In this document: positions 16,841-24,953 of the stretch, in pieces
Layout: each line of letters opens with the position of its first letter
How positions within the stretch are numbered: the first letter of the stretch is position 1
DNA from: Aggregatilineales bacterium
Lineage (GTDB): Bacteria; Chloroflexota; Anaerolineae; Aggregatilineales; Phototrophicaceae
DNA length: 64,000 bases
NCBI GenBank assembly: GCA_030834905.1
Contig: JAUQWZ010000021.1
Span: 393,683-457,682 of the forward strand
Direction of reading: 5' to 3'
Notes under the pieces: generated by a model
The model's database searches: none
Seen by the model: only the letters and a program-made list of their open reading frames with translations
Told to the model about the DNA's origin: nothing
Made by a program: the position numbers and the translations under genes

Positions 16841-17839
16841 TTAACTGACGATGCCTTTGGTCACGCGCATGAACATCGCTTCCAGATCGCGCGTCTCCTC
16901 GACAAAACCGAGGACGGCGATGTTGGCAGCCGTCAGCGCCCGATTAATCGACGCCACGCCGTCATCATCGCCAATGTAATCAATGCGGACGCGGTGACGC
17001 CCGCCTTTTGGCTCCAGATCGGCGGTGCTGACCACGCCTTCTATTGGCGTGACCAGCGACCTGACGACTTCGGCAGCGTCGGCGTCGCGGACGGTGACGG
17101 TGATTTCACGATGCGGCTGCATCTGGCTTCGCATGGCATCCATGCTGCCCTGGGCGATAATCTGTCCTTCTTCGATGATGCCAATGTGGGTGCAGATTTC
17201 GCTGACGTCGGCGAGGATGTGGGTTGAGAAGAAGATGGTTTTGCCCATGCGGGCAAGCTCGACCAGAAGCTCGCGGATTTCAACGCGGGCGCGCGGATCA
17301 AGCCCGGACGCTGGCTCGTCAAGGATCAGGACGGCGGGATCGTGCGCCAGCGTGCGCGCCAGCGACAGCCGCTGCTTCATACCACGGCTGAGCTTGTCCA
17401 CCATGTCGTCGCGGCGGTGCGATAGATCGACCAGTTCGAGCAAGTCCACGATCAGCCGCTTGCGCTCGTTTTCAGGAATGTCGTAGCAGGCGGCGAAGAA
17501 GTCGAGATATTCCCAGACGCGCATGTCGTCGTAAACGCCGAATTCATCCGGCATATAGCCGATGGAACGGCGGACGGCGCGTGGCTCATCGGTGACCGAA
17601 TGTCCGGCAACCCAGGCTTCGCCCGACGTAGGGCGCGTGAGCGTGGTCAGCATTCGCATGGTGGTTGTCTTGCCCGCGCCGTTGGGTCCGACGAAGCCAT
17701 AAATCGAGCCGACAGGCACTTCCAACGAAAGACCGTCAACGGCGGTAAACTTGCCAAACTTCTTGACAAGATCTCTGGTTTCAATAATCAGATCAACCAT
17801 CGGCTGTAGTTCGACCCTTGCTGTCTGTTCTGAGTACAT
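16841..17839 (-). CDS. ABC transporter ATP-binding protein
   Basis: 332 residues, CcmA/NatA class. Walker A GPNGAGKTT, signature LSRGMKQRLSLARTLAHDP, Walker B LILDEPASGLDP and the switch His in FFSTHILADV are all intact. The C-terminal about 90 residues (REITVTVRDADAAEVVRSL) form the regulatory tail typical of exporters of this class. The start could be the ATG at 17839 or the one at 17800; neither has a strong ribosome site. It is first in the operon with the permease, the small protein and the Gln-rich membrane protein. Confidence 0.93.
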   Translation of the reverse strand: MYSEQTARVELQPMVDLIIETRDLVKKFGKFTAVDGLSLEVPVGSIYGFVGPNGAGKTTTMRMLTTLTRPTSGEAWVAGHSVTDEPRAVRRSIGYMPDEFGVYDDMRVWEYLDFFAACYDIPENERKRLIVDLLELVDLSHRRDDMVDKLSRGMKQRLSLARTLAHDPAVLILDEPASGLDPRARVEIRELLVELARMGKTIFFSTHILADVSEICTHIGIIEEGQIIAQGSMDAMRSQMQPHREITVTVRDADAAEVVRSLVTPIEGVVSTADLEPKGGRHRVRIDYIGDDDGVASINRALTAANIAVLGFVEETRDLEAMFMRVTKGIVS

Positions 17840-17937
17840 CGATTTTACCGCCTTTTTCGGATTTATACCCCTTGTACACCTGACGAGTGGTAAAGTTCAA
17901 TTTCGGATCGATCCTTGCTGCTGGAACAGGAGTCTCC

Positions 17938-19488
17938 ATGACTGCCCGCCTTTCTCGCCAGACCGCTGTGCTGTTCGTGCTGATGCTGGTGGCAGTCTGT
18001 GCCCGGGTACTGCCGGGCACCCGCACGATTGACGACGCCTTCATCACCTTTCGCTACAGCCGCAATCTGGTCGAGGGGCAGGGGTTTGTCTACAATCCCG
18101 GCGCGCATACGCTCGGCACGACGACGCCGCTGTTCGCGCTGACGATGGCGGCGATCAGCGCGGCGGCTGGCGGGCAGGACTTCCAGTGGTACGCGCTGGC
18201 GGTGAGCGCGCTGGCGGACGCGGGGACGGCGGCGCTGCTGTACCTGCTGGCGCGGCGGCTGATCGGCAGCGGCGGTTGGCTGGCGATCTTTCTGGCGGCG
18301 CTGTGGGCGATCTCACCGATGAGCGTGACGTTTGCCATCGGCGGCATGGAAACCAGCCTCGCTATCTTCTGGATGGCGGCGGCGACGTGGGCGTATGTTG
18401 GCGCGCCCTCACCCCATCACTGGCGCGAGATATTCATTGGCGTGTGCGCCGGGCTGGCGCTGCTGACGCGGATTGACGCGGTGCTGTGGATTGGACCGCT
18501 GTTTGTCTATCAACTGGGCGAGGACTGGCTGACGCGGCGGCGTATTCCCTGGCGAACGTGGCTGGCGTGCGGACTGGTGCTGCTGCCCTGGGTGATCTTC
18601 AGCAGCGCCTATTTCGGCTCACCGATCCCCAACTCGGTGACGGCGAAACGCTACGCCTATGAACTGCCGCCGCTGTCGGCGCTGAGGCAGCTTCTGCCGA
18701 CTTATTCCAACGTGTTCTTTGTGTTCGACAGCTTTGGCTCGGTGGCGACGATGATCAGCGGCGTGGTGTATCTGGCGCTGAGCCTGTTCGCGCTGCTGTA
18801 CGCGCTGCGGCGCGTTCCGCGTGTGCTGCCGTTTCTGGTCTATCCCTGGCTGTATCTGGGCTTCTTCGTCGCCCTCAACCCGCTGGTCTTCCGCTGGTAC
18901 ATGGCGCCGCCGCTGCCCGCGCTGATGGTGGGCATTTTCGTCGGCTTATGGGCGGTGGCGCAGCCGCTGGTCAGATCGAGCGCGAGGCGGTTCGCCTATG
19001 GTTTGATGGGTCTGTTCGGGCTGCTGTGCCTGTTCACATCGGTCAACGGCTGGACGCTGCACCCGGATCATGGGCTGGATCGTCCAGCGCCGCGCATGGC
19101 ATGGCACCAGATAGAACTGCTGTACGAGCAGATGGGGCGGCATCTGCGTGACGACCTGGGCGCGACGGCGGAGACGCGGGTGGCATCGGGCGACATTGGC
19201 GCGGTGGGCTACTTCAGCTGGGCGACGATTGTCGATGCCGTCGGGCTGGTGACGCCGGAACTGACCGCGTATTACCCGGTCGATCCGTCACTGGTGGCGG
19301 AAGGACAGAATTATGCTATCCCGCCGCAGTTGATCTACGACACGCAGCCCGATTACCTGGTGACGATGGAAGGCTTTGTACGCGAAGGGCTGGCGCGGGA
19401 AGCGCGGTTTCAGGATGACTACGAACTGCTGCTGGAGTACCCGACCGATTTTTATGGGACGGGAATGCAGTTGTATCGAAGGCGATAA
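17938..19488 (+). CDS. GT-C membrane glycosyltransferase-like protein
   Basis: I chose the ATG at 17938 because AGGAG lies 5-6 nt upstream. The protein has 516 residues and about 11 transmembrane helices. The first loop has TIDDAFITFRYSRNLVEGQGFVYNPG, the Asp-Asp motif of GT-C enzymes of the arabinofuranosyl/mannosyltransferase-like type that use polyprenyl-phosphate sugars. The C-terminal periplasmic part includes GDIGAVGYFS and DAVGLVTPE, common in this subgroup. It probably adds sugars to exported glycans or proteins, fitting the polyprenol-phosphate mannose synthase at 31.4 kb. Exact donor and acceptor unknown. Confidence 0.85.
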   Translation: MTARLSRQTAVLFVLMLVAVCARVLPGTRTIDDAFITFRYSRNLVEGQGFVYNPGAHTLGTTTPLFALTMAAISAAAGGQDFQWYALAVSALADAGTAALLYLLARRLIGSGGWLAIFLAALWAISPMSVTFAIGGMETSLAIFWMAAATWAYVGAPSPHHWREIFIGVCAGLALLTRIDAVLWIGPLFVYQLGEDWLTRRRIPWRTWLACGLVLLPWVIFSSAYFGSPIPNSVTAKRYAYELPPLSALRQLLPTYSNVFFVFDSFGSVATMISGVVYLALSLFALLYALRRVPRVLPFLVYPWLYLGFFVALNPLVFRWYMAPPLPALMVGIFVGLWAVAQPLVRSSARRFAYGLMGLFGLLCLFTSVNGWTLHPDHGLDRPAPRMAWHQIELLYEQMGRHLRDDLGATAETRVASGDIGAVGYFSWATIVDAVGLVTPELTAYYPVDPSLVAEGQNYAIPPQLIYDTQPDYLVTMEGFVREGLAREARFQDDYELLLEYPTDFYGTGMQLYRRR

Positions 19489-19542
19489 CGGGGCAAAATC
19501 TGCTCACTTTATTGATTTGCGTAAGTCTACAGGACAGCCAAC

Positions 19543-20487
19543 ATGCCGACGACACATATCATTCCGATGGACAAATGGACGCTTCATGGGCATTTCTCAC
19601 CAGATTTAGCGCCTATCCTGACCATCCAGCCGGGCGATACGGTGATTACCAGCGCGCCCGATGCCAGATGGTTTGCCGAGCGCATCGCGCCCGAAAAAGG
19701 GGCGGATTTCCGCACAGTCGAACCGCGCGATCCGGCGGTGGATACGGGACACGCCATGATCGGGCCCGTGTACGTTGAAGGCGCGCGCCCCAGCCAAACG
19801 CTGGCGGTTCGCATTGTCGAGCTGGTGCCGGGGGATTGGGGCTGGTCGGCGGCGGGCGGCTATGACACCTGGATCAACCGCCATTTTGGTTACACCGAAC
19901 ATGGCAACCGCGCCTGGCACGTGTGGGATCTGGACTGCGAGGCGATGGTGGGACGGAACCAGCATGGGCATACGGTGACGCTGCGCCCGTTTCTTGGCTT
20001 GATCGGGATGCCGCCGCCAGAATCGGGTGTTCACAGCACCGTTCCGCCGCGCAAGTGGGGCGGAAATCTCGACTGTCGCTCGCTGGTCGCCGGCTCGACC
20101 CTGTATCTGCCCATTCCGGTTGAGGGCGGGCTGCTGTCATTTGGCGACGGTCACGCCGTACAGGGGGATGGCGAGGTCAGCGGTATCGCGCTCGAATGTC
20201 CGATGAAACGGATCGTGCTGGAAATCAATCTGCGCGATGATTTCCCCATCATCGCCCCAGCCGCCAACACGCCTGAGGGCTGGCTGACGATGGCGGTGAA
20301 TCAGGATTTGAACATCGCGACGATGGAAGCGCTGGATCACATGATCACGCTGGTCGAACGGCTGTATCACGTCGGGCGGCAGGAAGCGCTGGCGCTGGCG
20401 AGCCTGACGGTTGACATGCGGATCACGCAGATCGCCAACGGCGTCAACGGCGTCCATGCGCTGCTGCCACACGGGGCGATTCGGTGA
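19543..20487 (+). CDS. Acetamidase/formamidase family protein
   Basis: 314 residues of the FmdA/AmdA family, which hydrolyses short amides to acid and ammonia. Family blocks are visible: IQPGDTVITSAPDA near the start, then GHAMIGPVYVEGARPSQTLAVRIVEL, GVHSTVPPRKWGGNLDCRSL, LYLPIPVEGGLLSFGDGHAVQGDGEVSGIALE and the late LTVDMRITQIANGVNGVHALLP. The GDGHAVQGDGE metal/active-site block is intact. AGGA precedes the ATG. It stands alone between two membrane/glycosylation genes; substrate not determinable. Confidence 0.92.
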   Translation: MPTTHIIPMDKWTLHGHFSPDLAPILTIQPGDTVITSAPDARWFAERIAPEKGADFRTVEPRDPAVDTGHAMIGPVYVEGARPSQTLAVRIVELVPGDWGWSAAGGYDTWINRHFGYTEHGNRAWHVWDLDCEAMVGRNQHGHTVTLRPFLGLIGMPPPESGVHSTVPPRKWGGNLDCRSLVAGSTLYLPIPVEGGLLSFGDGHAVQGDGEVSGIALECPMKRIVLEINLRDDFPIIAPAANTPEGWLTMAVNQDLNIATMEALDHMITLVERLYHVGRQEALALASLTVDMRITQIANGVNGVHALLPHGAIR

Positions 20488-20524
20488 CGGCGGCAGTGGG
20501 CTGCCTGATTTCCACAGCAGGCGA

Positions 20525-21928
20525 TCACCCTATCGGCACCGTGTAGCCTTCGCGCAGCCAGTATTCGACCTGCTCACCCATCACGCCCTGCTCTGCCGCG
20601 TCTGCGCGGGTGAAGCCGTCCGGGTGGGTGGCGACCAGCGCCGACAGCGCGGGCGAGGTGTAGTAGTCGGCTTTGTAGTCGTGGTAAATGCCGGACTTCG
20701 CCTGATAGCACCAGGGCGCGAGCAGATAGCGCGTTTTCCCGGTGATGGGCGTGAACTGGAAGGGCAGTTCGTCGGCAGCTTCGGCGTTGAGGATGGCGTC
20801 GGCGTAGCGCTGAAGCTGGTCTTCGACGCGATAATGCGCGTGCAGGTAATCGAGCGCCGCCTGTGAGGTGCGCTTTCCCTGGCTCAGAATGTTCGCCGCT
20901 AGCTGCGCGGCGGTGTCGTGATCGTTGAAATCCACTTTATCGACCAGCGCTTCGGGCAGAATTTCGCGGTGCGACGAGATGCGCGCCACGACGGACGGCG
21001 TGCCGCAGCCGAGCGATTCGTAGACCGCGTTGCCAAACGACTCGACGAAACTGCCGAGCGCCAGCATGACGTGACCGAGGCTGTAATACTCTGGCAGCAG
21101 TTCCACCGGAATCCAGGGATGAAAGACGAAGTGATCGGTCAGCCCGCGTTGAGCGATCTCTGCCTGCACGCGGTCATAGAAGTCCTGGATGCCGGGGTCA
21201 TACTGCAAGCCGAGCCACAGCGGCACCAGCGTTTTTACGTTCGGGATGCCGTGTTGATTCACCAGCCGATCCACCACTTCGATTGTCTGCCAGATGCCCT
21301 TGCTCTCTTCGGGGCGGTGCGGGTGCAGCACGATGGCGTGTTTCGACGGATCAACCGGGATCAGATCGAGGATGCGTCCCGGCGGGGTTGGCTTGAAGCG
21401 ATTCCAGTCGATGCCGTTGTGGATGACGGTCATACGTTCGGGCAGGTCGGGGAAGAAGCGCCCGGTTGTGTGAGTGAAGAAGGCGCGAGCATATTCTGAA
21501 ATCAGCACCAGCCGGTGTCCCTGAAAGTGAAATGCGCCCTGAATCGTCTCCGGGTAGACGTTGTCGCGCAGCGACACCACCGTCGGGATGCCGTGGTAGA
21601 CGAACGGAAAGACGAATTCGCCATCGTGAATGTAAAAGCGATCCGCTGTTTGCAGGTGTTCCGCCACATCCTGAATGATGCCCGCAATATTGTAGGCGGG
21701 CGTGTCATAGGGCGCGGGGAACGGCTGCTTAAAGCGCAGCACCGGCTTGACCAGAATGCGCTCGTGCCAGCGAAACGGCTCGCTGGTATCGGCGCGGCGC
21801 GTGCAGAGGATGGTCACGTCGTGTCCCAGGCTGGCGAGATAGTTGGCGATAGTGCGCAGGTGCTTCTGCCCGCCGCCCATATCGTGGTCAGGGAACAGCG
21901 GCGTAATCGAAAACATCAGAATATTCAT
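20525..21928 (-). CDS. Glycosyltransferase family 4 protein
   Basis: About 467 residues from the ATG at 21928. The frame runs upstream to 22195, but that extension is low-complexity Ser/Phe from a purine-rich repeat read backwards and I exclude it. MNILMFSITPLFPDHDMGGGQKHLRTIANYLASLGHDVTILC is a GT-B N-domain with the Gly-rich loop. HPHRPEESKGIWQTIEVVDRL is the nucleotide-sugar domain, and SFVESFGNAVYESLGCGTPSVVAR is the ExxG-type donor-binding block. No membrane helix. It probably makes an exopolysaccharide or glycolipid; no cluster of partners is nearby. Confidence 0.88.
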   Translation of the reverse strand: MNILMFSITPLFPDHDMGGGQKHLRTIANYLASLGHDVTILCTRRADTSEPFRWHERILVKPVLRFKQPFPAPYDTPAYNIAGIIQDVAEHLQTADRFYIHDGEFVFPFVYHGIPTVVSLRDNVYPETIQGAFHFQGHRLVLISEYARAFFTHTTGRFFPDLPERMTVIHNGIDWNRFKPTPPGRILDLIPVDPSKHAIVLHPHRPEESKGIWQTIEVVDRLVNQHGIPNVKTLVPLWLGLQYDPGIQDFYDRVQAEIAQRGLTDHFVFHPWIPVELLPEYYSLGHVMLALGSFVESFGNAVYESLGCGTPSVVARISSHREILPEALVDKVDFNDHDTAAQLAANILSQGKRTSQAALDYLHAHYRVEDQLQRYADAILNAEAADELPFQFTPITGKTRYLLAPWCYQAKSGIYHDYKADYYTSPALSALVATHPDGFTRADAAEQGVMGEQVEYWLREGYTVPIG

Positions 21929-21982
21929 CGTGGCGTCTGTCCGTGATGCGTGAATAAATGGCTTGGTATAGGATAACGCAGG

Positions 21983-22040
21983 GTGAGTAAAAGAAGTAAG
22001 AAAAGTAAAGGAAGAAAGAGAAGTAAAAGAAGATAAAGAC
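21983..22040. repeat. Purine-rich short repeat (AGTAAAAGAAGT type)
   Basis: A nearly pure purine run of GAGTAAAAGAAGTAAG, AAAGTAAAGGAAG and AAGTAAAAGAAG between divergent genes. The same words occur at 7207-7222 and 37776-37820 and, inverted, at 34490-34510. Confidence 0.6.
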
Positions 22041-22080
22041 GTTTTCGTGGAGTGCCAGATTTGTGGTTTAGGAGATACAG

Positions 22081-22908
22081 ATGCCATTATCCGAACATGC
22101 CAGCGACGCCAACAGGAAACGATTCGAGATTGCAGTACGTTTAGCCGAGTTGTGCCCGCTGGCGCTTGGCAGCGAACTGGCGCTGACCGGCTCAACCGCG
22201 TCGGGGCTGGCGGATGACGAGTCGGATCTTGAACTCAATCTGTGGGGTGAAAGCATCCCGCCAGCAGCGGCGCGAGTCGCCTGGCTGCAAGCAGCAGGCG
22301 TGAGCGACATTCAGATATTCGAGCAGCCGCGCCCGGATGACTCGTACTGGATTGGCGGCAGGCTGGACGATGTGGCGCTGGAAGTGGGCTGGCAGACGCT
22401 TGACGTTTCAGAGCGCAGCATCGAGACGATTCTTTCCGGCAGCATGTCGCAGGTCATGGCTTATATTCTGGTGAACGCAATCCCGTTTCGCAGCGCCGGG
22501 TATCTGCCCGAATGGCAGGCGAAGTTGAGCGCCTATTCCGACCACGTACAGGCGGCGGCGATACACCGGGCGGTGCAACGCTGGTCGCAGCCTGACCACG
22601 TTTCGCGGCTGGCGCGGCGGGATGAACGGCTGGCGGTCACCGAGATTCTGCTCGGCGACCTCGGTGAAATGGTATCGCTGTTGTATGCGGTCAACCGGCG
22701 CTGGCAGCCGAGTCGCAAATGGACGCTTGCCGCCGCGCACGACTTCACCCAAGCGCCGGAACGCTGGCGCGAACGCATGGACGACGTACTGACCGCGCCG
22801 CCTGTGCAGAGCGTTCAATTATGCGTCGAGTTGATATTGGACGCGCTGGCGCTGGTGCCGGAACCATACGACGTAAGCGCGGCGGCGCGGGCGCTGCAAG
22901 AGAGGTGA
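22081..22908 (+). CDS. Nucleotidyltransferase-fold protein (DUF4037-like)
   Basis: 275 residues. The N-terminal nucleotidyltransferase motif is ALTGSTASGLADDESDLELNLW: GS followed by two acidic residues spaced as in Pol-beta-type enzymes. The C-terminal half is helical (DHVSRLARRDERLAVTEILLGDLGEMVSLLYAVNRRW) and resembles DUF4037/aminoglycoside-nucleotidyltransferase-like helical domains. AGGAG lies 7 nt before the ATG. Substrate unknown; an antibiotic-modifying role is possible but unsupported. Confidence 0.78.
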   Translation: MPLSEHASDANRKRFEIAVRLAELCPLALGSELALTGSTASGLADDESDLELNLWGESIPPAAARVAWLQAAGVSDIQIFEQPRPDDSYWIGGRLDDVALEVGWQTLDVSERSIETILSGSMSQVMAYILVNAIPFRSAGYLPEWQAKLSAYSDHVQAAAIHRAVQRWSQPDHVSRLARRDERLAVTEILLGDLGEMVSLLYAVNRRWQPSRKWTLAAAHDFTQAPERWRERMDDVLTAPPVQSVQLCVELILDALALVPEPYDVSAAARALQER

Positions 22909-22933
22909 TGCCTGACGAGGAATGAGGGAGTAT

Positions 22934-23002
22934 CGTAGGGACACGATATTATCGTGTCCGCTGCGGTAAACAGGACACGGACACGACGATGTCGTGTCCC
23001 TA
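22934..23002. repeat. GTAGGGACACG palindromic repeat
   Basis: GTAGGGACACGATATTATCGTGTCC is followed by GGACACGACGATGTCGTGTCCCTAC: two nested palindromes with the outer ends GTAGGG and CCCTAC. It is the same family as the arrays at 37.9-38.3 kb and 40.0-40.2 kb. Confidence 0.8.
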
Positions 23003-23021
23003 CAATCCGGATTTGTATTGA

Positions 23022-23052
23022 TTCAACAAAAAGGGCGCATCACGATGCGCCC
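23022..23052 (-). terminator. Intrinsic terminator of rpoD, built from a palindromic repeat
   Basis: Read leftward, GGGCGCATC, a 2-nt loop and GATGCGCCC (23033-23052) are followed by TTTTT (23028-23032), 22 nt after the rpoD stop. The outer sequence GTAGGGGCGCATCG is a member of the GTAGGG palindrome superfamily. Confidence 0.8.
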
Positions 23053-23073
23053 CTACTGTGTGTGAGTTGAGGT

Positions 23074-24168
23074 TTACGACAGGTAATCACGCAGGTGGCG
23101 GCTGCGGCGCGGGTGGCGCAGGCGGCGCAGCGCTCGCCCTTCGATCTGGCGGATGCGCTCGCGGGTGAGTCCGAATTTCTCGCCTACTTCTTCTAAGGTG
23201 TGGCTGCGCCCGTTGAGCAGACCGAAGCGCAGGCGCAGGATGCGCGCCTCGCGCGGGGTGAGCGTGTTCAGCAGCGATTCAATTTTCTCGTGCAGCAGCT
23301 TGTCGAAGGTGGTCTGTGCCGGGCTGGGCGCGGCGTCATTTTCGATGAACTGCCCAAATTCGCTGTCTTCGTCGTCGCCAACCGGGCTTTCGAGGCTGAG
23401 AGGCTGCCAGGACACCCGCAGCATCCAGCGCACTTTGCGCGGGTCAATCTTCATGATGGCGGCGATTTCTTCAGGCGTTGGCTTGCGTCCGTTGTCCTGC
23501 TCAAGCTCGCGGGCGACGCGATAGAGGCGGCGGATACGGTCGCTCATATGGACGGGCACGCGAATTGTGCGCCCCTGGTCGGCAATGGCGCGGGTGATGG
23601 TCTGGCGAATCCACCAGGTGGCATAGGTGCTGAAGCGGAAGCCGCGGCGGTAGTCGAATTTCTCGACCGCCTTCATCAAGCCGAGATTACCTTCCTGAAT
23701 CAGGTCCAGAAACGGCACGCCGCGCGCCATGTACTTCTTGGCGATGGAGACGACCAGGCGCGTATTGGCTTTGATCAGGTGCTCGCGGGCGCTGGCACCA
23801 TCCAACGCCAGCACCTGCCATTCGGCGGCGCGTTTGTGTTCGGGGTTGTGGCGCAGCTTGCGGGCGGCGTCTTTGCCCGCTTCCAGCCGCATGGCAAGGC
23901 TGATTTCTTCCTCAGTGTTCAGCAGCGGTACCCGCGCCATTTCCTTCAGATACAGCCCGACGGTATCGCTGGAGGACATCTCGAACGGGTCGTATTTCTC
24001 ATCTTCCAGATCGTCTAAATCGTCACCGTCCTGTTCGAGCCAGAGGTCGTCCGCGTCGAACAGATCATCGCCAAAGTCCTCATCCAGAACGCTATCATCC
24101 TCAAAGAAGTCGGCATCCGGCAAAAACGAATCATAAGCTGTCTCGTAGTCGTTCAAGGTCAAGACCAC
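23074..24168 (-). CDS. rpoD: Primary RNA polymerase sigma factor (sigma-70/RpoD)
   Basis: About 364 residues. The acidic N-terminus (about 1-65) is followed by region 1.2 ([25 protein letters not shown]) and region 2 ([46 protein letters not shown]) with the -10 recognition helix intact. Region 3 is IRVPVHMSD onward and region 4.2 is [30 protein letters not shown]. This is a housekeeping-type sigma with no recognisable region 1.1. The start is uncertain: GTG at 24168, or TTG at 24162, which sits 5 nt after AAGGG. It lies 44 nt downstream of yceD and probably shares its promoter. Confidence 0.95.
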   Translation of the reverse strand: MVLTLNDYETAYDSFLPDADFFEDDSVLDEDFGDDLFDADDLWLEQDGDDLDDLEDEKYDPFEMSSSDTVGLYLKEMARVPLLNTEEEISLAMRLEAGKDAARKLRHNPEHKRAAEWQVLALDGASAREHLIKANTRLVVSIAKKYMARGVPFLDLIQEGNLGLMKAVEKFDYRRGFRFSTYATWWIRQTITRAIADQGRTIRVPVHMSDRIRRLYRVARELEQDNGRKPTPEEIAAIMKIDPRKVRWMLRVSWQPLSLESPVGDDEDSEFGQFIENDAAPSPAQTTFDKLLHEKIESLLNTLTPREARILRLRFGLLNGRSHTLEEVGEKFGLTRERIRQIEGRALRRLRHPRRSRHLRDYLS

Positions 24169-24212
24169 CCTTCACAACTAAAGTCGAATGAAAGGAAATA
24201 TCAGGTTGCTGA

Positions 24213-24689
24213 TTATTTCTTGAGCAGTTCCTTAAGCTTTGCCAGGCGTGGGTCGATCTCCTCCTGGCAGTCGCAAGGACCCAGATTCAAGTTGGCTCCG
24301 CAGTTGGGGCATAGCCCCTTGCAGTCCGGGCGGCAGAGCACGCCGCGCGCATCGGCAATGATGGTTTCGGCGCGCACCAGCGGCGCAATATCGAGAATGG
24401 CATCGTCGTCGATGCTGAATTCCGACGCCCGCGAGCTGGGATAGGCGTACAGTTCTTCAACGTCAATCGTCATGTCGCGCAGGACGGGCGACAGACAGCG
24501 GTAACACTCGTCCTCAATGCCGACGTGAAGTTCGCCCTGAACCAGGATCCCTTCTTTAGTGCGGCTCAACCGAAGTGGTCCGCGCACATAAGCGAGATCA
24601 ACATCTTCAGCTACACGAACCTGGGGGACATCGAATACGGTATTATGCGTATGTCCCGATCCGGCGGTGAGCAGAAAGCCGACGTTCAT
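24213..24689 (-). CDS. yceD: YceD/DUF177 zinc-binding protein
   Basis: About 159 residues from ATG 24689, where the family-like MNVGFLLTAGSG begins; a GTG 69 nt upstream gives an unlikely extension. ECYRCLSPV and the C-terminal CRPDCKGLCPNCGANLN hold the Cys pairs of DUF177, with the GLCPxCG signature. Family members influence 23S rRNA maturation and ribosome assembly and are usually followed by rpmF (L32). Here the next gene is rpoD after 44 nt, with no rpmF between. Confidence 0.88.
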   Translation of the reverse strand: MNVGFLLTAGSGHTHNTVFDVPQVRVAEDVDLAYVRGPLRLSRTKEGILVQGELHVGIEDECYRCLSPVLRDMTIDVEELYAYPSSRASEFSIDDDAILDIAPLVRAETIIADARGVLCRPDCKGLCPNCGANLNLGPCDCQEEIDPRLAKLKELLKK

Positions 24690-24782
24690 TTTAAGCACGC
24701 GGTTGCTCACATAGCCGTTGGTATACTGTTTCACTATCTTGCCTGCCTGGAAGGGCACATAACATTACTCTAACACTCATTA

Positions 24783-24811
24783 AAAGTATATGAGTTTGCA
24801 TATTGTGTCAA
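24783..24811 (-). promoter_or_regulatory. Probable sigma-70 promoter of yceD-rpoD
   Basis: On the minus strand TTGACA (24806-24811), a 17-nt spacer and TACTTT (24783-24788), with an overlapping TATACT at 15-nt spacing. It lies about 95 nt upstream of yceD. The region is AT-rich, unlike its surroundings. Confidence 0.5.
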
Positions 24812-24953
24812 GATATGGGACAACTTCTCTTATCGATCCGGAATAACTTTTTGCAGCTTTTTTATGGGCGTAAATTAACGCAACCGAAGATGTGGCGGCG
24901 CTTCGCTTGTGTTACAATCCTTCGGAACGCCCATAGACACACAGCATAGATGT

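Noticed and set aside
21929..22195. N-terminal extension of the GT4 glycosyltransferase
   Set aside because: Encodes Ser/Phe/Thr low-complexity from the purine-rich repeat read in reverse; the family start is at 21928.
24759..24953. Riboswitch or small RNA in the AT-rich gap between yceD and the kinase
   Set aside because: Only promoter-like boxes and a weak GCGTAAATTAACGC hairpin are visible; no recognised RNA motif.
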